A DNA stretch of 5,666 nucleotides from an uncultured Clostridia bacterium. Its GTDB lineage: Bacteria; Bacillota; Clostridia; Oscillospirales; Butyricicoccaceae. The stretch is taken from assembly GCA_945486175.1 (NCBI GenBank), contig CALYTA010000082.1:1-5666 (forward strand), written 5' to 3'. The notes beneath the pieces are model-generated. The model had not been told where the DNA came from, did no database searches, and saw only the letters and a list, made by a program, of their open reading frames with translations. The position numbers and the translations under genes were made by a program. Shown piece after piece: positions 1 to 4,356 of the stretch (its first letter is position 1; each line of letters starts with the position of its first letter).

Positions 1-598
1 CGGACAGGCGCATTTCCGCCCGCGGGGCAAATATCTCCCGAAAACGCTCGTGGTCGGGGAGGTTGACGTCCTCCATCAGCGTAAATTCGCGGCGCAGCAC
101 GCCGGACGGCACAGTGACTGTATGTGTCGTGGTCAACAGCTCCAGCCCGCTGTCCGCTTCGGCAAAACCGTCGGTGAGCTGTGCGGTGTCGGAAGCGAAC
201 ACCCGGCAGCAGATGGACAGCGTCGCAGTTGCCGACAGCTTGCGCGAATTCATGACATGCGCATCGGCGGCAACAACGCGGCAGGTCACAAACAGGCGGC
301 TGTCCTCATTGATGCCGGCGGCCTCTTCGATATGTGCAAAGCTGATCGGGATATCCAGCCGGCGCAGCGCACCGCCGCCCTCCGGCACATATAATACAGT
401 CATACGCACGGCGCCGGAGATGAGCACGCGGCCGGACTGAGGGGCATCATCCTTGAGCTGCGGGCTGCCATAAACGGCGGCAATGCGCGCAATATCCGGG
501 AACGTGTCCGGAACGATGGCATCGGTGGTTTCTTCGTAATTATTCCAGGCGTCCAGAATCAGGCGGCTCAGGGCGACACTGCTTTTGGTTAAATCCAT
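1..598 (-). CDS. SPOCS-domain (DUF3794) protein, SipL-like, 3' end missing
   Basis: The reading frame is open from an ATG at 598 to the left edge without a stop, giving 199 residues of a longer protein. Residues about 28-128 match the SPOCS/DUF3794 repeat: IVPDTFPDIARI (28-39), a strand ending in TVLYVPEGG (67-75), the SFAHIEE segment (86-92) and NSRKLSATATL (117-127). A second repeat appears to start near 165 with LRREFTLMEDVNLP. Known members are clostridial spore-envelope proteins; Clostridioides SipL joins such a domain to a C-terminal LysM and binds the coat ATPase SpoIVA. The part that would carry LysM lies outside the window, so calling it SipL itself is not justified. The start is set by an AAGGAGGA site 6 bases upstream. 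It is transcribed divergently from the HAD gene. Family is confident, exact role less so. Confidence 0.85.
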   Translation of the reverse strand, partial: MDLTKSSVALSRLILDAWNNYEETTDAIVPDTFPDIARIAAVYGSPQLKDDAPQSGRVLISGAVRMTVLYVPEGGGALRRLDIPISFAHIEEAAGINEDSRLFVTCRVVAADAHVMNSRKLSATATLSICCRVFASDTAQLTDGFAEADSGLELLTTTHTVTVPSGVLRREFTLMEDVNLPDHERFREIFAPRAEMRLS

Positions 599-604
599 AG
601 AACG

Positions 605-612
605 TCCTCCTT
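605..612 (-). promoter_or_regulatory. Ribosome-binding site of the SPOCS gene
   Basis: The minus strand reads AAGGAGGA, almost the full anti-16S match, with 6 bases to the ATG at 598. This fixes the start of the partial gene. Confidence 0.85.
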
Positions 613-621
613 ATCGGTGTT

Positions 622-627
622 TGTATA
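622..627 (-). promoter_or_regulatory. Weak -10-like box for the SPOCS gene
   Basis: The minus strand reads TATACA about 10 bases before the Shine-Dalgarno site. No good sigma-A -35 lies at the right distance. The surrounding TATACAAA resembles the sigma-E -10 (CATACAnT) in six of eight positions, which would suit a spore-coat gene, but I found no matching sigma-E -35. This is only a candidate. Confidence 0.22.
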
Positions 628-669
628 GTTCTATGGCGCGGCACGGACAGTTATGACGGAAAAATGGGA

Positions 670-698
670 TTGCCCGCGGGGAATGTGTGTGGTACAAT
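670..698 (+). promoter_or_regulatory. Sigma-A-type promoter of the HAD gene
   Basis: A TTGCCC box at 670-675 and a TACAAT box at 693-698 are separated by 17 bases, the optimal spacing. The start of transcription would fall near 705, leaving a leader of roughly 18 bases that contains little more than the ribosome-binding site. The -35 overlaps a perfect 8-base palindrome CCCGCGGG (673-680), which may be chance in GC-rich sequence. Confidence 0.6.
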
Positions 699-705
699 GT
701 AACAT

Positions 706-712
706 GGAAGGA
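706..712 (+). promoter_or_regulatory. Ribosome-binding site of the HAD gene
   Basis: GGAAGGA lies 10 bases before the ATG at 723 and supports that start. The nearby ATG at 704 runs into a stop after eight codons, and the ATG at 712 opens a different, unrelated frame. Confidence 0.6.
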
Positions 713-722
713 TGTGTAAACT

Positions 723-1445
723 ATGTGTGACTTTGCGGTCATTTTTGATTTTAACGGCACGATGCTGTTTGATACACAGATACAGTTCCGCGCATGGAAT
801 GACCTTGCGGAGGAGACACTGGGACATGGACTGTCGGAGGAGGAGTTCCTGCGCTGTACCAACGGACGCCCGAGCCGGGAAACTGTGGAATATTTCTGGG
901 GCGATGTGGAAGAAGAGCAGATGGAGGAACTGATTGCGCGCAAACGCAGCAAATACAAAGAGCTGTGCCTTGCGCACCCGGAAATGTTTCATCTTGCAGA
1001 CGGCATGACCGAAGTACTCGATCTGCTGAAGGAACATGAAATCCCGTTTACCATTGCAACATCATCCAATCCGCGCAGCATGGATTTTTATTTTGAACAT
1101 CTGGGCCTTGCCGCATGGTTTGACCGTGATGCCGTCATTTGCAGTGACCGCAGATTTCCGGGCAAGCCCGCACCGGATATTTACCGCATTGCGGCACAGG
1201 AGCTGGGATTTCCGCCGGAACAGTGCATTGTCGTGGAGGATGCGCTGGCGGGCGCCTATGCGGCACGCAGCGCAGGAATTGGTTATATTGTTATCATTGA
1301 CCCGGAAAGCAGCGGCAGTATCTGGGTCGGCGATCAGGTAGATTATGTTATAAATGAATACCATGAGCTGTATGAACAGCTGTGCAATATCATGCATGCC
1401 TTTCATATCGAGGCACAGGAAAACAGAAAAAAAGAACAGGGCTGA
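723..1445 (+). CDS. HAD-superfamily hydrolase, beta-phosphoglucomutase-like, with DxN motif I
   Basis: A 240-residue HAD protein with a helical C1 cap, the size and plan of beta-phosphoglucomutase/phosphatase-type members. Motif I is FDFNGT with nucleophile Asp9. Motif II is ATSSN with Thr113. Motif III is GKPAPD with Lys148. Motif IV is VVEDALAG with Glu172 and Asp173 for Mg2+. Residues about 17-90 form the cap. The family transfers or hydrolyses phosphate on small metabolites in the cytoplasm; the substrate cannot be read from sequence. Unusually, Asn11 replaces the Asp normally two residues after the nucleophile, the general acid/base in most phosphatases and mutases of this group. The protein ends in a charged tail (RKKEQG). 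The stop codon lies inside the shared terminator hairpin. It is the only plus-strand gene, monocistronic, with its own promoter. Confidence 0.93.
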   Translation: MCDFAVIFDFNGTMLFDTQIQFRAWNDLAEETLGHGLSEEEFLRCTNGRPSRETVEYFWGDVEEEQMEELIARKRSKYKELCLAHPEMFHLADGMTEVLDLLKEHEIPFTIATSSNPRSMDFYFEHLGLAAWFDRDAVICSDRRFPGKPAPDIYRIAAQELGFPPEQCIVVEDALAGAYAARSAGIGYIVIIDPESSGSIWVGDQVDYVINEYHELYEQLCNIMHAFHIEAQENRKKEQG

Positions 1446-1465
1446 CAGCTGTCAGCCCTGTTTTG
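1435..1465. terminator. Bidirectional intrinsic terminator between the HAD and MATE genes
   Basis: Bases 1435-1462 form a perfect 28-base palindrome (14 pairs, centre at 1448/1449). A plus-strand T run follows at 1461-1464. On the minus strand the hairpin is followed by a long T-rich stretch opposite 1422-1436. It therefore serves both the HAD gene, whose TGA at 1443-1445 is within the stem, and the converging MATE gene ending at 1467. As RNA the hairpin would need a tight turn at its centre, opening one or two pairs. Confidence 0.9.
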
Positions 1466-1466
1466 C

Positions 1467-2852
1467 TTAATCCGTAATGGTGGAGATTTTTTTGCGATAG
1501 ATGCGGCGCATGAACACACACGAGATGATTGCGGAAAGACCTTCTGCAATCAGGAAGGTGAACCAGACCAGCGACGTCAGGCCGGGATTGCCGAGAGCGA
1601 TGCGGGTGAAAATCCAGGCAACCGGCAGCACAAACAGCAGCTGGCGGCAGACCGAAACAATCAGGGATTCACCGCCGCTCTGGAGCGCCTGGAAGATGCC
1701 CTGGAACGCGATGTTGGCACCTGCAAACAGGAAGCTCAGCGAGACAATGCGCATTGCACTGATGCACAGCGCTTCGGTTTCGCCTGAGAGGCCGAAAATA
1801 CCGGAGAGTGGTCCTGCGAACACTTCGAGGAAGATGAGTCCGGCGAGCATGATGATGAGCGTATACATCATGCCGTATTTGATGCCTTCATTGATGCGTT
1901 TTTTGCTGTGCATGCCGTAGTTGAACGAAACAATCGGCGTGATGGCATCGCGCAGGCCAAATGCGGCGAACAGGATGAACTGCTGGATTTTGTAATACAA
2001 GCCGTAAGCGGTGACAACATTCTCACTGATCGTGCCGAAGATGATGTTCAGGCCATAGGTCATGATGGACATCAGTGCCTGTGCGATGATTGCCGGCAGG
2101 CCGATGGAGTAAATCTGGCCGATGATATACTTATCCGGTTTCATGTAGCGCAGGCCGTTGGAAATTTCCTTGTTGACTGCGATGTGCGAAATCAGCGCGA
2201 CGAGGAACGAAACGATCTGGCCGATGACAGTGGCAAATGCCGCACCGCGCACGCCCATTTCCGGGAAGCCGAGCAGGCCATAGATCATGATCGGGTCGAG
2301 TACGATGTTGGTGACGGCACCTGCGATCTGTGCCGCTGTGGAATAGGTCGTCTTGCCGGTCGCCTGCAGCAGCTTTTCAAAGCAGTTGAAAAACAGGATG
2401 CCGAACGAAATGCAGCAGCAGATGCGCAGGTAATCGACCGTCATATCAATGATGACCGGGTTCGTGGTCTGCGACTGCACGTAGATGCGCACGCCGAACA
2501 GTCCGAAGAGCAGGAATACGACGTACATGACTGCGGAAAGGAAGATGGCGTTGCCGGAGACGCGGTTGACTTTCTCCTCGTTTCCCTCGCCGAGCGAACG
2601 GGACAGCAGCGCGTTTGCGCCAACACCAGTGCCGACACCGACTGCGACCATCAGCACCTGTACCGGGAAGGCAAGGGTCAGTGCAGTCAGCGCGGTTTCA
2701 CCGCCTTCTGCCATATTGGAGACAAAGGCGCTGTCTACAATGTTGTACAATGCCTGAAGCATCATGGAAAGGATGATGGGCAGACCCATCGTGAGCATCA
2801 GGCGGTTGATTTTCGCCGTGCCCATTTTGTTCATAGTCTGATCCTGTTGCAT
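1467..2852 (-). CDS. MATE-family efflux transporter
   Basis: A 461-residue, very hydrophobic protein of the usual length for the multidrug and toxic compound extrusion family, with about 12 membrane helices in two homologous halves. These inner-membrane antiporters export cationic drugs or metabolites using Na+ or H+ gradients. Family features include LPIILSMMLQALYNIVDSAF (24-43), GVGTGVGANALLSRSLGEGN (72-91) and the NIVLDPIMI segment (182-190) leading to GVRGAAFAT. The frame could be extended to a GTG at 2864, but that triplet is part of the Shine-Dalgarno sequence, so the ATG at 2852 is chosen. A second ATG at 2834 (MNKMGT) is close to the usual family N-terminus and is a possible alternative. 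A promoter and a strong terminator hairpin lie in its leader. Substrate unknown. Confidence 0.94.
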   Translation of the reverse strand: MQQDQTMNKMGTAKINRLMLTMGLPIILSMMLQALYNIVDSAFVSNMAEGGETALTALTLAFPVQVLMVAVGVGTGVGANALLSRSLGEGNEEKVNRVSGNAIFLSAVMYVVFLLFGLFGVRIYVQSQTTNPVIIDMTVDYLRICCCISFGILFFNCFEKLLQATGKTTYSTAAQIAGAVTNIVLDPIMIYGLLGFPEMGVRGAAFATVIGQIVSFLVALISHIAVNKEISNGLRYMKPDKYIIGQIYSIGLPAIIAQALMSIMTYGLNIIFGTISENVVTAYGLYYKIQQFILFAAFGLRDAITPIVSFNYGMHSKKRINEGIKYGMMYTLIIMLAGLIFLEVFAGPLSGIFGLSGETEALCISAMRIVSLSFLFAGANIAFQGIFQALQSGGESLIVSVCRQLLFVLPVAWIFTRIALGNPGLTSLVWFTFLIAEGLSAIISCVFMRRIYRKKISTITD

Positions 2853-2858
2853 AAAAAA

Positions 2859-2864
2859 CCTCAC
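2859..2864 (-). promoter_or_regulatory. Ribosome-binding site that sets the MATE start
   Basis: The minus strand reads GTGAGG with 6 bases to the ATG at 2852. The GTG in this motif would be the longest-ORF start, but it is better explained as part of the ribosome-binding site. Confidence 0.65.
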
Positions 2865-2888
2865 TGAAAACGAAAGATTCAGAACAGC

Positions 2889-2929
2889 AAAAAAGAGCGT
2901 AAATCCAGCATGCCTGGATTTACGCTCTT
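2889..2929 (-). terminator. Strong intrinsic terminator in the MATE leader (possible attenuator)
   Basis: A perfect 16-base-pair stem (2914-2929 with 2893-2908) closes a 5-base loop (2909-2913). On the minus strand it is followed by six T residues (2894-2889). The T run is on the minus side only, so it acts on leftward transcription. It lies downstream of spoVM and would end that transcript. It also sits between the promoter at 2947-2976 and the MATE start codon, so MATE expression would depend on read-through. The symmetry could alternatively serve as a repressor operator. Confidence 0.88.
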
Positions 2930-2946
2930 CGCTACTCGGTGAGCTT

Positions 2947-2976
2947 ATTGTAGCAAAAAGAGTGGAAAAAAGTCAA
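2947..2976 (-). promoter_or_regulatory. Sigma-A-type promoter upstream of the MATE gene
   Basis: On the minus strand TTGACT (2976-2971) and TACAAT (2952-2947) are separated by 18 bases, mostly pyrimidines. Each box has five of six consensus bases. Transcription would start near 2940, only about 10 bases before the terminator stem. No other promoter-like pair was found between the terminator and the MATE start. Confidence 0.6.
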
Positions 2977-3026
2977 GACGAAAAAATCCCGTATACAATG
3001 CCGAAAATTGTGAAAATTGCTGTCCG

Positions 3027-3113
3027 TCACGCAGTTGGAGCCTTTTTGATGCCGAAGATACCGCGAAGGATACCGGCGAGCAGTCTGGGACTTCGGATAA
3101 CGACGATTTTCAT
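3027..3113 (-). CDS. spoVM: Stage V sporulation protein M (SpoVM), 28 aa
   Basis: A 28-residue amphipathic peptide beginning MKIVVIRSPRLLAGILRG and ending in a short basic tail with IKKAP. Aligned without gaps to the 26-residue Bacillus subtilis SpoVM (as I recall it), it shares M1, K2, I6, P9, L12, G14, I15, R17 and G21. Pro9 is known to matter for function in B. subtilis. SpoVM is made in the mother cell, inserts shallowly into the convex outer forespore membrane, and anchors the SpoIVA ATPase that forms the coat basement layer. Expression in Bacillus is under sigma-E; no clear sigma-E box was found here. The start is supported by AAAGGAG 8 bases upstream. It lies 14 bases after a 48-aa membrane-protein gene. 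A longer 80-codon frame reads through it from 3269, but the N-terminal part overlaps the neighbour and is not credible. Confidence 0.92.
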   Translation of the reverse strand: MKIVVIRSPRLLAGILRGIFGIKKAPTA

Positions 3114-3121
3114 AAAGCGGA

Positions 3122-3128
3122 CTCCTTT
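3122..3128 (-). promoter_or_regulatory. Ribosome-binding site of spoVM
   Basis: The minus strand reads AAAGGAG, 8 bases before the ATG at 3113, and its first base is the last base of the upstream gene's TGA. This placement argues for the short 28-codon start and for co-translation with the upstream gene. Confidence 0.85.
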
Positions 3129-3274
3129 CAGCGCAGATGGATGACAACGCCGACTGCGATCAGCAGAATCGACGCAACCGGAACAAGAATGCAGGGCGGG
3201 AGCAGCGTGGCGAGCAGCAAGCCGAGCCCGAACGCCGCCGCCGTCAGCCCGAAGGTTTTCCAGCAGCAAGCCAT
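3128..3274 (-). CDS. Small two-helix membrane protein (48 aa) upstream of spoVM
   Basis: I do not recognise a named family. The 48 residues form two hydrophobic helices, about 8-26 (FGLTAAAFGLGLLLATLLP) and 28-46, joined by a PPC turn. The N-terminus is short (MACCWK) and the protein ends in HLR. A basic residue before the first helix and another after the second suggest a hairpin with both ends inside the cytoplasm. Short proteins with an FG..LLLA..LPP pattern are familiar to me as unannotated clostridial hypotheticals, but that is recollection, not a search result. The ATG at 3274 is preceded by AGGGGTGAG, a moderate ribosome-binding site. The stop is 14 bases from spoVM and overlaps its Shine-Dalgarno, so the two are probably co-expressed. 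A role in sporulation is inferred from context only. Confidence 0.75.
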   Translation of the reverse strand: MACCWKTFGLTAAAFGLGLLLATLLPPCILVPVASILLIAVGVVIHLR

Positions 3275-3292
3275 TGTCTCACCCCTGCATGC

Positions 3293-3298
3293 AGTATA
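3293..3298 (-). promoter_or_regulatory. -10-like box before the 48-aa gene and spoVM
   Basis: The minus strand reads TATACT about 18 bases before the ATG at 3274. No sigma-A -35 lies at 16-18 bases; that position is pyrimidine-rich. A 10-base palindrome CTGCATGCAG (3285-3294) overlaps the box's downstream edge. It may be a sporulation-sigma or activator-dependent promoter, or nothing. Confidence 0.25.
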
Positions 3299-3326
3299 GA
3301 CAGGGGGAGAGGAGAAGGTGCCTGTC
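3299..3326. repeat. Inverted repeat flanking a purine-rich tract
   Basis: GACAGG at 3299-3304 and CCTGTC at 3321-3326 are perfect inverted copies around a 16-base G/A-rich stretch. It lies between the DUF3021 stop and the 48-aa gene and touches the -10-like box. There is no T run, so it is not a standard terminator. It might be a weak hairpin or an operator. Confidence 0.35.
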
Positions 3327-3335
3327 CGATGAAAA

Positions 3336-3737
3336 TTATTTTTTCAGATGGCTGTTGAGCGAGCGCACGATGCTGCGGCGCACAAGGAACAGGAACAGAT
3401 GGATGAGGGTATAAAACACAACAATGACCGGTACCATGCGCGTGAGCAGAAGCAGTACAGAGCCATCGCCATAATCCAGAACCCAGCCGGCAATCAGTGC
3501 GACCACGAGCGTGACCGGCGCGTGAATCAGCGTCGCAGTCAGGTCAGTGAGATGCTCGTTTTCATAGACAATCGAGACAAGGCCCAGAATTGCGGAGGCA
3601 ATGAGCCAGACGGCCAGTTGGCGGAGCACATCGGTCATGCCATACGTGGCCAGCAGGGAGAGGGTGCACACGACAGCGCCGATGGCGATGCCGGCTGCGG
3701 TGTACAGCAGGGCAGTTGTGAAATGGTTCGATTTCAT
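3336..3737 (-). CDS. DUF3021 family four-helix membrane protein
   Basis: A 133-residue membrane protein with four predicted helices at about 8-31, 36-57, 66-88 and 94-118, then a basic cytoplasmic tail (VRRSIVRSLNSHLKK). The acidic, polar NEHLTDLTATLIH segment between helices two and three fits the DUF3021 family. Members are typically encoded next to a LytTR DNA-binding protein and are thought to sense or restrain its activity at the membrane, though the biochemistry is poorly known. Here it starts 3 bases after the lytTR stop, with AAGGAG inside the end of lytTR as ribosome-binding site, so the pair is translationally linked. The family call rests on helix layout, length and partnership rather than a diagnostic motif. 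Confidence 0.82.
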   Translation of the reverse strand: MKSNHFTTALLYTAAGIAIGAVVCTLSLLATYGMTDVLRQLAVWLIASAILGLVSIVYENEHLTDLTATLIHAPVTLVVALIAGWVLDYGDGSVLLLLTRMVPVIVVFYTLIHLFLFLVRRSIVRSLNSHLKK

Positions 3738-3740
3738 GGG

Positions 3741-4190
3741 TCACAGCTCCTTTATCACATAATCGCGGAATGCCTTAAAATATTTGCGGGAAATGGTGAG
3801 ACGGGTTTTGCCGTCCTCCAGTACGGCGGTATAGTTGCCGGAAAATTCCGGCTCGACCGACAGGACGCGGTGTGCATTGACGATGACGCCTTTGCTGATC
3901 TGGATAAATCCGCTGCCGCGCAGCATGTCTGCCAGTTCATACAGCTTGTACTGCGCTTCCAGCACATCGCGTGCGGTGCGGGCGAGGACCTTTCCGCCTG
4001 ATGCTTCAAAATACAGGACATCATCGACCAGACAGAGGTATGCTTTGCCTTCACGGTACAGGAACAGGCGGGAGATGGCGCGCACGGTGTTCAGTGCCGC
4101 GATGACCTGGGAGACCTGCGGGTCATTCAGGTTGCCGCGGATGATGATTTCCGGCTCGGCGGTTTCCTGCGGTTCAAGAGTCAGCTTCAT
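3741..4190 (-). CDS. LytTR-domain DNA-binding transcriptional regulator
   Basis: A 149-residue regulator. Residues about 47-149 form a LytTR DNA-binding domain: YFEASGGKVLARTA (60-73), a helix through LYELADML (83-90), FIQISKGVIVNAHRV (95-109), then SGNYTAVLEDGKTRLTISRK (117-136) and YFKAFRDYV. The first 46 residues are an acidic, poorly conserved segment; there is no receiver domain, so it is not an ordinary two-component response regulator. Stand-alone LytTR proteins paired with a membrane protein often control their own operon. The frame is open upstream to 4367, but the start at 4190 is chosen because AGAAGGAGGG lies 8 bases before it and the upstream codons cross the promoter and the neighbouring terminator. 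Targets are unknown; its own promoter is the most likely one. Confidence 0.93.
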   Translation of the reverse strand: MKLTLEPQETAEPEIIIRGNLNDPQVSQVIAALNTVRAISRLFLYREGKAYLCLVDDVLYFEASGGKVLARTARDVLEAQYKLYELADMLRGSGFIQISKGVIVNAHRVLSVEPEFSGNYTAVLEDGKTRLTISRKYFKAFRDYVIKEL

Positions 4191-4198
4191 GAGAGATT

Positions 4199-4206
4199 CC
4201 CTCCTT
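4199..4206 (-). promoter_or_regulatory. Ribosome-binding site that sets the LytTR start
   Basis: The minus strand reads AAGGAGGG, 8 bases from the ATG at 4190. This rejects the 59-codon longer N-terminal extension of the same frame. Confidence 0.9.
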
Positions 4207-4214
4207 CTGCAAAC

Positions 4215-4243
4215 AGTATAGCAGACTACAGCGGCGCTGTCGC
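4215..4243 (-). promoter_or_regulatory. Promoter of the lytTR-DUF3021 operon
   Basis: On the minus strand an extended -10, TGCTATACT with its hexamer at 4220-4215, is preceded at 17 bases by GCGACA (4243-4238), which matches the -35 consensus at its last four positions. Transcription would start near 4208. A weak -35 with an extended -10 is common at regulated promoters. Confidence 0.65.
4228..4240. promoter_or_regulatory. 13-base palindrome in the lytTR promoter spacer (operator candidate)
   Basis: ACAGCG and CGCTGT flank a single central base. The element lies between -35 and -10 and overlaps three bases of the -35. A dimeric regulator bound here would block polymerase. LytTR proteins are known to bind paired short repeats near their own promoters, so autoregulation is a natural guess, but the motif is not one I can match to a known LytTR site. 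Confidence 0.45.
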
Positions 4244-4298
4244 GCGGTTTTGGATAAGCGGTGGGCCGGAAGCGGTGACCGGTCGAAAAAGGAGCATG

Positions 4299-4333
4299 AA
4301 AAAACCGGCGGATGTCGGATGACATCCGCCGGT
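4299..4333 (-). terminator. Intrinsic terminator of the phosphofructokinase gene
   Basis: A perfect 13-base-pair GC-rich stem (4321-4333 with 4304-4316) closes a 4-base loop. On the minus strand it is followed by six T residues (4304-4299). It begins 23 bases after the stop codon at 4357 and separates this gene from the lytTR promoter. Confidence 0.93.
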
Positions 4334-4356
4334 GTGCAGCAAAAGGAATGTGCTGA

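Noticed and set aside
50..440. Two overlapping plus-strand frames at the left end
   Set aside because: Both lie opposite the SPOCS gene, are Ser/Arg-rich without recognisable motifs, and have no ribosome-binding site as good as that of the minus-strand gene.
1908..2867. A 319-codon open frame on the plus strand opposite the MATE gene
   Set aside because: It is rich in Asp, Gln, His and Cys with no domain or hydrophobic core, as expected for the complement of a membrane-protein gene with strong codon bias. The MATE frame is unmistakable.
2879..2911. A 10-codon micro-ORF starting in the loop of the MATE-leader hairpin
   Set aside because: There is no ribosome-binding site at a usable distance, and the frame is simply the right arm plus the T run. 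A leader-peptide attenuator is not supported.
2889..2976. A guanidine (mini-ykkC) or other known riboswitch controlling the MATE gene
   Set aside because: The leader has a single long stem with a 5-base loop and lacks the paired ACGR-type loops or other conserved cores I know. Only a generic attenuator is supported.
3027..3269. An 80-codon reading of the spoVM frame
   Set aside because: Its first 52 codons overlap the 48-aa gene and encode a low-complexity Arg/Ala/Cys/His mix. The match to SpoVM and the ribosome-binding site both start at 3113.
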